From the NCBI GenBank assembly GCA_963575675.1, contig CAUYUA010000205.1:1-42720 (forward strand): a DNA stretch of 42,720 bases, in the 5' to 3' direction. This DNA comes from CAUYUA01 sp963575675. Its GTDB lineage: Bacteria; Pseudomonadota; Alphaproteobacteria; Azospirillales; Azospirillaceae. Each line of letters starts with the position of its first letter. Within the stretch, counting starts at the first letter, position 1. Below, piece after piece: positions 1 through 8,470 of the stretch. The notes below the pieces were generated by a model. The model searched no databases. It was given only the letters and a program-made list of their open reading frames with translations, and had not been told where the DNA came from. Made by a program: the position numbers and the translations under genes.

Positions 1-716
1 ACCACCGTAAACCCCAAGCTCCCGGCCAATCCGACAATGCTTTCAATAATCGCAGGGTCCGTGCGGCTGGTCTCAAGCTCCTGGACAAAAGAACGGTCAA
101 TCTTCAACGTATTGATAGGAAAACGCTTCAAATAGGACAACGAAGAATACCCGGTTCCGAAATCATCAATCGCCAACCGAACCCCCAAAGCCCGTAATCC
201 ATTCAACGTAGCCACGGCCCTCTCGACATCGGTGATCATCGCCGACTCGGTAAGCTCCAGCTCCAACATATCCGGCGGCAGCTTAGTCTCTTCCAAGACC
301 TTTTTGACTTGATTAATAATGTCTCCGTCCTGAAATTGACGCGACGACACGTTTACCGCCACAGACTCCAAAGACAAACCTTGTTCCCGCCACTCTTGCA
401 TTTGCAAACAGGCCTGGCGCAACGTCCACAACCCGATTTCCAAGATCATCCCGGTCTCTTCGGCCAACGGAATGAACTCGCCCGGCCCGATGAAACCACG
501 CGAAGGATGCAACCAGCGAATCAAGGCCTCGGCGCTGACGATGCGACGATCAACGCACGGATTCCACCCCGTCGCCTCTGAACGCCCCGAGGTCTCCAAT
601 AAAGCTTTCGGAATTCGCACGGAAAATAAAATTAAAAGAGTCCAGAGACTATGTTGCCGGTCGCCCGAGCGACTGGGAACGCGGTTTCCCGGACTCTTTT
701 GATTTGTTTCATTCAT
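1..716 (-). CDS. EAL-domain protein (probable cyclic-di-GMP phosphodiesterase), 3' part outside window
   Basis: The minus-strand frame is open from an ATG at 716 down to the window edge, about 238 codons. EAL-family motifs are visible in order: AEALIRW, NVSSRQF, ELTES, IDDFGTGYSSL and LKIDRSFV. These are the metal- and substrate-binding motifs of enzymes that hydrolyse cyclic-di-GMP, so the domain looks catalytically intact as far as it can be seen. The N-terminal side is odd. The usual YQPIVD segment reads WNPCVD, the preceding helix is poorly conserved, and the first 30 or so codons run straight through palindrome B1. A GTG at about 624 is an alternative start that would exclude most of the repeat. 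No GGDEF, PAS or membrane segment precedes the domain, so the gene may be a 5'-truncated remnant that gained a start from the repeat. The domain call is firm; the start and whether it is functional are uncertain. Confidence 0.8.
   Translation of the reverse strand, partial: MNETNQKSPGNRVPSRSGDRQHSLWTLLILFSVRIPKALLETSGRSEATGWNPCVDRRIVSAEALIRWLHPSRGFIGPGEFIPLAEETGMILEIGLWTLRQACLQMQEWREQGLSLESVAVNVSSRQFQDGDIINQVKKVLEETKLPPDMLELELTESAMITDVERAVATLNGLRALGVRLAIDDFGTGYSSLSYLKRFPINTLKIDRSFVQELETSRTDPAIIESIVGLAGSLGFTV
628..705. repeat. Family B palindrome, copy B1
   Basis: Outer arms AAATTAAAAGAGTCC and GGACTCTTTTGATTT pair almost perfectly. An inner stem GTCGC/GCGAC sits around CCGA, and the inner arms are also imperfect inverted copies of each other. 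It begins 44 nt after the moeB stop and ends in a T-rich tract on both strands, so it can act as a bidirectional terminator. It also lies inside the open frame of the EAL gene. Confidence 0.8.
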
Positions 717-748
717 TTCGTTATTATTCGTTGTTGGATGTGTTTGTG

Positions 749-1531
749 TTACGAGACGCGCTGGGCGGGGAAGCGCGTTTCACGGTCGGCGCAACAAAGA
801 CATAGAGGATCGCGACGTAAGCGAATTTCTTGAAAGGACGTTTCCAGTCCATTGTAAAGCAACAAACGCCCCATCAATCCGGAGCCGATCCCAAGAAGCT
901 CCTTCAATGTTTCCATCGCCTGAAGCGCGCCGATCACGCCGGGAATGGCGCCCATCGGTCCTTCCACTTTTGTTGTTGAAGTGTTTGTTGCGTCTTGCGG
1001 AAACACACAGCAACGACACGGGGCCTCGGGAGAGGCGTGGGGTTTGAAGGTGGTGAGTTGGCCATGAAAACCGTGAATTGCGCCCGACACCAACGGCAAT
1101 CGCGTCGTCAAAGAAACAATGTTCAGAGCTTGTCGGGTCTCGGCGTTGTCGCAGCAATCCACGAGAACGTCACAAGACGCCGCCAGAGCCGTTCCGTTTT
1201 CGAGCGTGAATCGGCAAGCATGTGCATGAATGGATATTTCCGGATTCAGAGCCGAAAGACGTTCTATTGCCGAGGCGACTTTCGGTTTTCCGATCCCCGG
1301 TGTGTCATGGAGCACTTGGCGTTGAAGATTCGAAGCTTCAACGCGGTCTGAATCTACGATATCGATCGCGCCAACGCCCGCCGCTATTAAATATAGTAAA
1401 ACGGGAGATCCGAGCCCCCCGGCGCCGACAACGAGAACGCGACTTTTCAGCAAACGTTCTTGTCCTTCGACGCCGATCTCCGGCAAGGTCAAGTGACGCG
1501 CATAGCGTTGTTTTTGAGCCTCATTCAGCAT
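749..1531 (-). CDS. moeB: MoeB/ThiF/HesA-family adenylyltransferase
   Basis: This 260-residue protein matches the E1-like family that adenylates the C-terminal glycine of a ubiquitin-like sulfur carrier (MoaD for molybdopterin, ThiS for thiamine). The nucleotide-binding GAGGLGSP is at residues 36-43, the D62/SNLQRQ segment (67-72) follows, and two CxxC pairs (C172-C175 and C244-C247) form the expected zinc site. Length is normal for MoeB (about 250). There is no C-terminal rhodanese domain, so it is the short bacterial form. AAGGAAG precedes the ATG by about 7 nt. The gene stands alone: no moaD, moaE, thiS or thiG is adjacent, so molybdopterin against thiamine use cannot be decided from context; MoeB is preferred on length and the zinc motif. 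Palindrome B1 lies just downstream as the likely terminator. Confidence 0.88.
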   Translation of the reverse strand: MLNEAQKQRYARHLTLPEIGVEGQERLLKSRVLVVGAGGLGSPVLLYLIAAGVGAIDIVDSDRVEASNLQRQVLHDTPGIGKPKVASAIERLSALNPEISIHAHACRFTLENGTALAASCDVLVDCCDNAETRQALNIVSLTTRLPLVSGAIHGFHGQLTTFKPHASPEAPCRCCVFPQDATNTSTTKVEGPMGAIPGVIGALQAMETLKELLGIGSGLMGRLLLYNGLETSFQEIRLRRDPLCLCCADRETRFPAQRVS

Positions 1532-2075
1532 AAAATCTTCCTTAAAACGAACTCCAAGACGAGGATGTTGATGATGTCGAGCTTAAGTGTACGATATTAG
1601 AAAGATATCGGTCCACCTTATGTTGTCGCGGAGGCGGTTCATGCATCGGATCAAATCTCTTGATCTTCGTCGGCGGATTTTTCTGTAAGCCGATCACAAA
1701 AAAAGCGCATTGAGTTCCAATGTGTTGGAACAAGCGCGGCGTTCCAGAGCAAATTGAGATTTTTTCATTGACCCATTTCGAGCGCGCATGTTACAGACGA
1801 AACGAGAATGTATAGATCGCGGTGGATTTCAGTTGAAATTGTTTTGTTTGACTGTGAATGGAAAAACGCCTCTATTGATTTAAAGTTGATTGCGAAACCA
1901 TTTAGAAATTCCGTTTTTTTATGTTGGTCAAAATGACAGTGATCGGATGATCCGACAACGACCGTTTAATGGTCGTGTTTTTTCTTGTGTGAATAGTGCG
2001 TCTTGTGTCAGTATTGTTTGCGGTGGCGTGTTGCTTTGCTCTTTGAACCATTTCTTCATTTAAGAGGAAGTCTCC
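1532..2075. other. Intergenic region between divergent moeB and glycosyltransferase genes
   Basis: About 540 bp, AT-rich towards the right. It should hold promoters for both flanking genes. It contains one plus-strand intrinsic terminator (1958-1983) that follows no recognised plus-strand gene. A 63-codon minus-strand frame (1542-1733) has no ribosome-binding site, low complexity and no family resemblance, so I do not call it. Confidence 0.6.
1958..1983 (+). terminator. Intrinsic terminator without an obvious upstream gene
   Basis: ACGACC pairs with GGTCGT around a GTTTAAT loop and is followed by G and six T residues. The shape is a textbook Rho-independent terminator on the plus strand, but the only gene upstream (moeB) points the other way. 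It could end a small RNA starting within 1540-1950, or be a leader attenuator for the glycosyltransferase gene 93 nt downstream. Confidence 0.6.
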
Positions 2076-3149
2076 ATGTTTCTAAGCTTCATAATACCGA
2101 CGTATAATCGTGCGGCTTATATAGAACGCTGCCTCCTCAGCATCGCGCAGCAGATTCAACAGTTCTCTCTTCCCATGTCGATTATCATATCGGATAACGC
2201 CTCCACCGACAACACGCCTCAGATTATCGGTGAGTTGCAAAAGCAATTTCCTTTTATTCGTTACCATCGTCGTTCTCAGAATGGCGGCTATGCCGCAAAT
2301 TTCCACACGCTGTGCCAAATTGTCGATGGCGAATATGCGTGGTTGTTTGGAGACGACGATATTTTGTTGGATGGCGGCCTAGCGATGGTCCTGTCCGTTT
2401 TGAAAAACGAAAAACCGGACTTTTGCCATGCGAGCGTCGAGCATCGTCTGAGCGGCCATGGTTATGTCTTGCGAGGGCCGGTGATAAGTCTGTGTAATGA
2501 GATCGGTTGGTTGGATTTCTCGGGACTTATGACAAGTTGCGTTTTTAAAGCCGACTCTTTAAGAGCCGCCGCTGTTGCGCCGTCTTGGCCGCTTTTTGCT
2601 CAAAACGCTTTTCCTCATAGTTGTGTGTTGCTGGAGCAATGCGCTTATAATCACGCCGTCATGATCGACCGTCCTATTGTCGCCACTTGTGAGATTGAGC
2701 AAACGCCCGAATGCCTCAAGCGATGGGCCGCAGAAAACGTGGGGTGGAAGTATTTTTTAACCGCCGACGCCTTGCTTCACATGATCAAAGAAAATAAAGT
2801 GCCCGGGCGATTGCCCGCCAAGTTCTTTCGTTACCATAACTATTTTTTATGGAATCGCTTCATCTCCAACTTGCTGCATGAATCTTATGTGGGGGATCGG
2901 ATCATAAATCCTGTTGCGTGGGACAAAATTCTAACCATCGTGGGGATGCTCTCGGATCGGGCGCTTGCCGTCGACATTCGCAATCATGTTGAAGAGGCGC
3001 GTACATTAATGGATGGTCTTTTCCATGCCCGCAAGTCTTGTCGTTCTGTCGAAAGTTTGGTGCTTCAAACCTGTCAAACGCATGGACGCCCGGTTTTCGA
3101 CTTCCAGCTCATTCATCCACAAACTCTGCCAACGTCCGCGTCGGCCTAA
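2076..3149 (+). CDS. Family 2 glycosyltransferase
   Basis: The first 120 residues form a GT-A fold: PTYN at 8-11, the nucleotide-contacting D40-NASTD segment, and a GDDDI metal-binding motif at 92-96. The remainder (to residue 357) is not a recognised domain but fits the variable acceptor half of these enzymes. It probably transfers a sugar from a nucleotide-sugar to a surface glycan or lipid carrier on the cytoplasmic side. AAGAGGAAG lies 5 nt before the ATG. It leads a co-directional run with the epimerase and transketolase genes (gap 109 nt), which suggests polysaccharide or modified-sugar synthesis. Donor and acceptor cannot be read from the sequence. Confidence 0.85.
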   Translation: MFLSFIIPTYNRAAYIERCLLSIAQQIQQFSLPMSIIISDNASTDNTPQIIGELQKQFPFIRYHRRSQNGGYAANFHTLCQIVDGEYAWLFGDDDILLDGGLAMVLSVLKNEKPDFCHASVEHRLSGHGYVLRGPVISLCNEIGWLDFSGLMTSCVFKADSLRAAAVAPSWPLFAQNAFPHSCVLLEQCAYNHAVMIDRPIVATCEIEQTPECLKRWAAENVGWKYFLTADALLHMIKENKVPGRLPAKFFRYHNYFLWNRFISNLLHESYVGDRIINPVAWDKILTIVGMLSDRALAVDIRNHVEEARTLMDGLFHARKSCRSVESLVLQTCQTHGRPVFDFQLIHPQTLPTSASA

Positions 3150-3258
3150 AAATCTGTTCGGTTTGGATTGAAAGTGATTCCGTGGCTCATAAGTGGACGC
3201 CATGGGACATAATCCGCTCTGTTTTTTTCGTTTTTCCGGCGCTTTGTGATCTCATCTC

Positions 3259-4179
3259 ATGGCCAATCGTGTTCTCATCACCGGAGCTTCCGGGTTTGTC
3301 GGTAGTTTTGTCGTCAGGCGGGCGCTACAGCGAGGTTGGGATGTTGCGGTTCTCTTGCGCAATCCTGAGAACGCTCGGCGCATCGTCGAGGAGCTTCCGC
3401 ATCTGACGGTGATTCAGGGCGATTTAGCGCGTTTCGATTTGGTTGCGGCGGAAGCTGCGGCTTTTGAGCCTTCAGCGGTGATCCATCTCGCGTGGCAAGG
3501 CGTGCAGAGTTCGGATCGCAACGACTTGATGCAGGTCGATAATGTCGTTGCAAGCCTTGCTTTGTTGCGATGGGCTCATAAAGCGGGCGTCGCTCACTTT
3601 ATTGGTCTGGGGTCTCAGGCGGAATATGGCCCTTGCTTGGTCCGCATTGACGAATCGGTTCCAACTCGCCCCACTACGCTTTACGGCGCGGCTAAACTTT
3701 CGACTTACGTGATGTCCGACCGCATTGCCGAACAGCTTGGTTTGGCTTTTGCTTGGTTGCGGTTGTTTTCGTCCTATGGTCCCGACGATGATCCTAATCG
3801 GCTGTTCCCTTATTTGATTGACCGTCTCTTATGCGGAGAGCGCCCGGCTTTGACCAAGGCCGAGCAGCTTTGGGATTTCATCTTTGTCGAGGATGTGGCC
3901 GACGCTCTTTTGGCCGTCGTCGAAAGCCGGGCGAGGGGAGTGTTTAACTTGGGGTCTGGGACGGCGCCGTCGTTGCGGACGATGATCGAGGCGATTCGTG
4001 ATCGGATTGACCCTTCATTGGAGTTGGGGTTCGGAGAGGCGCCGTATCGTCCGGATCAGGTCATGTGTTTGCAGGCGGATATCTCAGCTTTGACGCAGGC
4101 GACGGGATGGACTCCAAAGGTTGGGATCTCGGAAGGGGTGGCGCGAATGATCGCTTGGCGTCGAGGAAACGAAAAATAA
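3259..4179 (+). CDS. NAD-dependent sugar-nucleotide epimerase/dehydratase (extended SDR)
   Basis: A 306-residue extended short-chain dehydrogenase/reductase. The Rossmann motif GASGFVG is at 9-15, catalytic S120 and the Y143-xxx-K147 pair (YGAAK) are present, and the length is normal for GalE/RfbB-like enzymes. Such proteins epimerise, dehydrate or reduce the sugar of a nucleotide-sugar. The adjacent glycosyltransferase and split transketolase suggest a substrate for a surface glycan. No Shine-Dalgarno is visible before the ATG at 3259, which may mean translational coupling is absent or the start is slightly different; the next in-frame methionine is too far inside the Rossmann fold. Exact reaction unknown. 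Confidence 0.85.
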   Translation: MANRVLITGASGFVGSFVVRRALQRGWDVAVLLRNPENARRIVEELPHLTVIQGDLARFDLVAAEAAAFEPSAVIHLAWQGVQSSDRNDLMQVDNVVASLALLRWAHKAGVAHFIGLGSQAEYGPCLVRIDESVPTRPTTLYGAAKLSTYVMSDRIAEQLGLAFAWLRLFSSYGPDDDPNRLFPYLIDRLLCGERPALTKAEQLWDFIFVEDVADALLAVVESRARGVFNLGSGTAPSLRTMIEAIRDRIDPSLELGFGEAPYRPDQVMCLQADISALTQATGWTPKVGISEGVARMIAWRRGNEK

Positions 4180-4287
4180 GTAACGTTCAAGAGTTTGTTT
4201 AAAGGAAGCATTAATGTTTTCTTTAGGTCGGCTTTAAAGATTATTCTCGGATACATTTGTTTTATCATTGCTTTTTGGGGATGCTCG

Positions 4288-5106
4288 ATGACGAAAGAAG
4301 TGTCGGACAACGCGCCGCAGCTCGCGCGTCGCCTAAAGGCCCATGTTTTGAGAATGGTTCATCACGCCAATGCGTCGCATGTCGGAAGCTGTCTTTCCTC
4401 TGCCGACATCGTGGCCGTTCTCTATCATAGCATTTTGCGCGTGTTTCCCGAACAGCCCGAACATCCCGATCGAGATCGTTTCATTCTCAGTAAAGGTCAC
4501 GCGGCGGCGCTTCTTTACGCCGCGCTCGCAGAACGGGGTTTTTTTCCGCGTGATTGGCTCGAACGCTATTGTGAAGACGGGGCTCCATTGGCGGGACACG
4601 CCACGCGTCACGGCGCTCCCGGCGTTGAGGTGTCTACAGGGTCGCTTGGCCATGGCTTGCCGATCGGATGCGGCATGGCGTGGGCTGCGCGGCATGATCG
4701 CCGCTCCAGTCGCGTTTTCGTTTTGTTAAGCGACGGCGAGATGGATGAAGGTTCGAATTGGGAGGCCGTTTTATTCGCGGGGCATCAAAAGCTCGCCGGT
4801 TTGACTGCGATCATCGACTTCAATGGTCTTCAAGGGTTTGGCGCGGTGAACGATGTTCTCAATCTGGAGCCTTTGGTCGATAAGTTTCGCGCTTGTCGCT
4901 GGACGGCGCGCGACGTCGATGGTCATGATCACGCCGCGCTAGAGGCGGCGTTGGCGGCTCCGGCGGACAATGGCGCGCCTACGGTTGTTATTGCCCGGAC
5001 CATAAAAGGCAAAGGAGTCGGTTTTATGGAGGGGCGTTTGGAGTGGCATTATCGTTCGCCCAAGGACGAGGATTTGCGGCTTGCTCTTAAGGAGATCGGA
5101 GAATGA
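4288..5106 (+). CDS. Transketolase, N-terminal (TPP-binding) subunit
   Basis: Transketolase moves a two-carbon ketol unit between sugars using thiamine diphosphate. This 272-residue half carries the TPP/metal signature SDGEMDEG (148-155) followed by IIDFNG (N179), and the GHG/GSLGHG loop near 119-123. The matching half starts at 5103 with an ATGA overlap, so the two are translated together as a split enzyme. A longer frame begins at 4195, but its extra 31 residues are a hydrophobic stretch foreign to this cytosolic family, and the 4288 ATG has GGGG 7 nt upstream, so 4288 is chosen. Split transketolases beside glycosyltransferases and SDR enzymes often serve a dedicated sugar pathway rather than central metabolism; that role is inference. 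Confidence 0.9.
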   Translation: MTKEVSDNAPQLARRLKAHVLRMVHHANASHVGSCLSSADIVAVLYHSILRVFPEQPEHPDRDRFILSKGHAAALLYAALAERGFFPRDWLERYCEDGAPLAGHATRHGAPGVEVSTGSLGHGLPIGCGMAWAARHDRRSSRVFVLLSDGEMDEGSNWEAVLFAGHQKLAGLTAIIDFNGLQGFGAVNDVLNLEPLVDKFRACRWTARDVDGHDHAALEAALAAPADNGAPTVVIARTIKGKGVGFMEGRLEWHYRSPKDEDLRLALKEIGE

Positions 5107-6014
5107 GAAACGCTTTTCTGCGAGAGCTGGTCAATTTGGCGGAAAACGATTCAAAAATTGTTTTGTTGTCTGGAGACCTCGGGTTCTCGGTCTTAGAGCC
5201 CTTTGCCGCAAAATTTCCGGATCGATTCGTCAATATCGGCGTTGCAGAGCAAAATATGGTTGGCGTTGCTGCGGGAATGGCTCTGTCCGGCAAAAAGGTT
5301 TTTACTTATTCCATTGTTAATTTTGCAGTTACGCGGTGTTTGGAGCAAATTCGCAACGACGTATGCTACCACAATCTGGATGTGACCGTGGTTGCTGTTG
5401 GCGGCGGTGTGGCTTACGGCGCTCAGGGTTATACGCATCACGGCATGGAAGACATTGCTTTCACGCGAGTTTTGCCGAATATTATGGTTGTTGCTCCGGC
5501 GGATCCTGTGGAAGCGCGTTGGGCTATGCAAGGATTGGGGCGGCGTAAAGGACCGGCTTATTTGCGTCTGAATCGTGGTGGAGAGCCGCCTCTTCATGTT
5601 GCGCCTCTTGATTCGGCGCGGTTTGGGCGGCTTTTGGAGCTATGCCCGGCGGATGATGTCGCCGTGATTGCAACAGGCTCGGCTCTTGGTGAAGCAAAGA
5701 TTGCTGCGGAGCGGTTGGGCGTTGGTTTGTTCAGCGCTCCGGTGTTGTCGCCTTTTGACGAGGAAGGGGTCAGAGCTTTGGCTCGACGTTGTCGAATCAT
5801 TGCTACGGTTGAAGAGCATCTTGTGATGGGGGGGCTTGGCGGCGCTGTGGCGGAGATTGTGGCGGAGATGCCCGCCTCGCGTGCGAGGGTGATTCGTTTT
5901 GGGTTGAATCACCATCATCTTGGGCATTCCGGCAGTCAGACTTATTTGCGTAAGTTGCATGGAATGGACGCCGACGCGATTGCGGCTTGTCTTCAGGATA
6001 AAATGAGAGAGTAG
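5103..6014 (+). CDS. Transketolase, C-terminal (Pyr/transketolase_C) subunit
   Basis: 303 residues. The catalytic glutamate motif GVAEQN is at 46-51 and the THHGMEDIA segment at 111-119, as in transketolase C-terminal and 1-deoxyxylulose-5-phosphate synthase families. A transketolase_C domain fills the last third. It overlaps the upstream half by 4 nt and has AAGGAG 8 nt before its ATG. Together the two halves rebuild one active site at a subunit interface. The stop codon at 6012-6014 lies inside an 8-bp tandem repeat, so slippage there would change the C-terminus. Confidence 0.9.
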   Translation: MRNAFLRELVNLAENDSKIVLLSGDLGFSVLEPFAAKFPDRFVNIGVAEQNMVGVAAGMALSGKKVFTYSIVNFAVTRCLEQIRNDVCYHNLDVTVVAVGGGVAYGAQGYTHHGMEDIAFTRVLPNIMVVAPADPVEARWAMQGLGRRKGPAYLRLNRGGEPPLHVAPLDSARFGRLLELCPADDVAVIATGSALGEAKIAAERLGVGLFSAPVLSPFDEEGVRALARRCRIIATVEEHLVMGGLGGAVAEIVAEMPASRARVIRFGLNHHHLGHSGSQTYLRKLHGMDADAIAACLQDKMRE

Positions 6015-6048
6015 AAGAGTAGAAGAGTAGAAGAGTAGAAGAGTAGAA
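6011..6048. repeat. 8-bp tandem repeat (GTAGAAGA, about 4.8 units)
   Basis: Five consecutive units of GTAGAAGA, the last imperfect, overlap the stop codon of the transketolase C-terminal gene. Every unit offers a TAG in one of the frames. It directly precedes MITE copy R1. Confidence 0.85.
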
Positions 6049-6063
6049 AAACAGAAAATAAAT

Positions 6064-6306
6064 GAGCGCTCCGTCCAATTGAGAACCCGAGAAAAAATGA
6101 GAACCCGAGAAAAAATTTCCAAAAAGAGCTTCTAGAAAGAGCTTCTAGAAAGAGCTTCCAAAGGAATCGGGGCTCCGCCCTCGACCCGCCAAAGGCCGGG
6201 AGGCCTTTGGAAACCATGACTTGGAGTTTGTGACGACCGAATGAGAGTGGGCCGTTTTAATTCGGAGAGGCCGCATGTTTCCTGAGGCCTCAATCGAATG
6301 GGGTGA
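6064..6306 (-). mobile_element. Family A MITE, copy R1 (inverted, internally expanded)
   Basis: The minus strand matches copies R2-R4: GGTTTCCAAAGGCCTCCC core, the GGCGGAGCCCC segment and terminal repeats resembling TATACTCYGT. It is longer than the others (about 240 bp) because of two local tandem expansions: an 18-bp unit twice at 6081-6116 and a 13-bp unit (AAAGAGCTTCTAG) about 2.8 times at 6123-6158. Ends are degenerate. It lies between the convergent transketolase and pckG genes. Confidence 0.75.
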
Positions 6307-6313
6307 ACAAACG

Positions 6314-6368
6314 AAATTAAAAAGGATCCAGGGGCTGTATTCCCAGCCGCTGGATCCTTTTAATTTTT
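6314..6368. terminator. Family B palindrome, copy B2 (pckG terminator)
   Basis: AAATTAAAAAGGATCCAG pairs with CTGGATCCTTTTAATTT with one bulged A. Inside, GGCTG and CAGCC form a second stem around TATTCC. It lies 50 nt after the pckG stop and has T tracts on both sides. Confidence 0.85.
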
Positions 6369-6417
6369 ATTTGCTTGCCGCCGGAGGTTGGGAAACCTAC
6401 AGCGGCGTAAAAAGACA

Positions 6418-8235
6418 TTACGACACAGTCCACGTCGTCGGAGCCGTCTCCAGACGTTTGAGCAAGTTTTGACGCTCTTGTTCAAGTTCTTCAGGCAGAT
6501 GGCGCCCGAATCGATCAAACAACTCGGCCTGATCGCGCGCTTCGGCCTTTGCCTCTTCACGATCAATATTCATGATCTTCGAGAACTTCTCGACCGGGAA
6601 ATCAAGACCGGCCCAGTTCAAATCCGCATAGTGAGGCATGTAACCGAACGGACTGGTCAACGGCTCCGGAGCGCGATTGTGGACGCGATCAACGATCCAC
6701 TTCAGAACTCGCATGTTGTCGCCGAATCCCGGCCATGCGAACTTTCCGCGCTCGTCTTTGCGGAACCAGTTAACCCGGTAAATCCGTGGAAGCGTCTTGA
6801 TTTTATTTTCGAAGCTCAGCCAATGGTTCCAATAATCGCCCATGTTGTAGCCGCAAAACGGCAACATGGCGAAGGGGTCGCGGCGAATTGCGGCTTGGCC
6901 GACGGCGGCCGCCGTGGCTTCCGATCCCATGGTCGCCGCCCAGTAAACGCCTTGCCGCCAATCCGTCGCTTCAAAGACCAGCGGGAAGGTTTTCGACAAC
7001 CGACCGCCGAAGATGAAGGCCGAAATCTGGACGCCGGCGGGGTCTTCCCATGCCGGGTCGATGCTGGGGCACTGGTTGGCCGGAGCCGTGAAACGAGCGT
7101 TGGGATGCGCTGCCGGGCGACCGGCGGCGGGAGTCCAATCTTTGCCCTGCCAATCGATCAAGTGCGCAGGAGCGTCGTCGGTGAGCCCTTCCCACCACAC
7201 GTCGCCGTCGTCTGTGAGGGCGCAGTTGGTGAAGATGACGTTGCTGTTGAGCGTCAGAAGAGCGTTCGGATTGGACTTCAGGCTGGTGCCGGGCGCCACG
7301 CCGAAGAAGCCTGCTTCTGGGTTGATCGCTCGTAAAGAGCCGTCAGATTGCGGTTTGATCCAAGCGATGTCGTCGCCGATGGTTCGGACCTTCCAGCCCT
7401 CGAAATTACTGGGAGGCACCAACATTGCGAAGTTGGTTTTGCCGCAAGCCGAAGGGAAGGCGGCCGCGACGTAGGTCTTTTCGCCTTCGGGGCTTTCCAC
7501 GCCCAGAATCAGCATGTGCTCGGCCAACCACCCCTGCTCTCGGCCCATGGCCGAGGCGATGCGGAGGGCAAAGCACTTCTTTCCGAGCAAGGCGTTCCCA
7601 CCGTAACCCGAGCCGAAAGAAACGATTTTGTGTTCTTCGGGGAAGTGAACGATGTATTTATGATCTGCGTTGCAGGGCCACGCGACGTCGGTTTGGCCGT
7701 CGCTGAGCGGAGCGCCGACGGAGTGCAGGCAAGGCACGAAGTCTGAATCGCCAAGCTCGTTCAACACGGCCTGTCCCATGCGGGTCATGATGCGCATGTT
7801 GGCGGCGACGTAGGGCGAGTCGCTGATCTGGATGCCGATGTGGGAGATGGTGGAGCCGAGCGGTCCCATGCTGAAGGGCACGACGTACATCGTGCGTCCG
7901 CGCATGCACCCGTCGAACAGGCGGTCGAGGGTGACTTTGATTTCATTCGGATCGACCCAGTTGTTTGTCGGTCCGGCGTCTTCTTTTCGAGAGGAGCAAA
8001 TGAAAGTGCGGTCTTCGACGCGCGCCACGTCTCCGGGATCTGAGCGGCAAAGGAACGAGTTAGGCCGTTTCTCCGGGTTTAGGCGAACAAAAGTGCCGCT
8101 TTCCACCATCGAGGCGCAGAGGCGGTCGTACTCTTCTTGGGAGCCGTCACACCAATGCACGCGCTCCGGCTTACATTTGTTGGCGATTTCCTCAACCCAA
8201 GCCAACAGCTTCTTGTTCCTTGTTCGTACCGTCAT
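6418..8235 (-). CDS. pckG: Phosphoenolpyruvate carboxykinase (GTP)
   Basis: Converts oxaloacetate and GTP to phosphoenolpyruvate, CO2 and GDP, the entry step of gluconeogenesis. The 605-residue length and the P-loop FPSACGKTN (260-268) are those of the GTP-dependent class; the ATP-dependent class is shorter and has a different P-loop. The substrate segment around FGSGYGGN (207-214) and a following GKK lysine pair are intact. AGAGG lies 6 nt before the ATG. The gene is monocistronic and terminated by palindrome B2. GTP-type PEPCK is less common in alphaproteobacteria than the ATP type (pckA), so it is a useful taxonomic clue. Confidence 0.96.
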   Translation of the reverse strand: MTVRTRNKKLLAWVEEIANKCKPERVHWCDGSQEEYDRLCASMVESGTFVRLNPEKRPNSFLCRSDPGDVARVEDRTFICSSRKEDAGPTNNWVDPNEIKVTLDRLFDGCMRGRTMYVVPFSMGPLGSTISHIGIQISDSPYVAANMRIMTRMGQAVLNELGDSDFVPCLHSVGAPLSDGQTDVAWPCNADHKYIVHFPEEHKIVSFGSGYGGNALLGKKCFALRIASAMGREQGWLAEHMLILGVESPEGEKTYVAAAFPSACGKTNFAMLVPPSNFEGWKVRTIGDDIAWIKPQSDGSLRAINPEAGFFGVAPGTSLKSNPNALLTLNSNVIFTNCALTDDGDVWWEGLTDDAPAHLIDWQGKDWTPAAGRPAAHPNARFTAPANQCPSIDPAWEDPAGVQISAFIFGGRLSKTFPLVFEATDWRQGVYWAATMGSEATAAAVGQAAIRRDPFAMLPFCGYNMGDYWNHWLSFENKIKTLPRIYRVNWFRKDERGKFAWPGFGDNMRVLKWIVDRVHNRAPEPLTSPFGYMPHYADLNWAGLDFPVEKFSKIMNIDREEAKAEARDQAELFDRFGRHLPEELEQERQNLLKRLETAPTTWTVS

Positions 8236-8470
8236 TTTCGCCTCTTTTGCCTTTTGAACCGTCGAGCGTCCTAAGACATCTATGCTTTATCGAAGCTATT
8301 CGCGCAGAGGGCGCGCGCAACGGTCATGCCGCCATTAGGCTTTTTTGACGTTAACGGCAACTAAAAACGCTGCATGGCAGCAAAAAGGGGACTGCGGTTT
8401 GACGTCGCAGCATGGGAGGCTGCGTGCGGAAGGGAAGGTTTTTTCTTCACGCGCGGGGGCCTTTGGAAGA
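8236..8470. other. Intergenic region upstream of pckG
   Basis: About 235 bp between the 3' end of the pentapeptide-repeat gene and the 5' end of pckG. It should contain the pckG promoter. I see no convincing -35/-10 pair, no B element and no hairpin with a T tract. Confidence 0.4.

Noticed and set aside
1542..1733. 63-residue minus-strand frame
   Set aside because: Low complexity, no ribosome-binding site and no recognisable family.
4195..4287. Hydrophobic 31-residue extension of the transketolase N-terminal subunit
   Set aside because: Transketolase is cytosolic and the internal ATG at 4288 has a ribosome-binding site and the family N-terminus.
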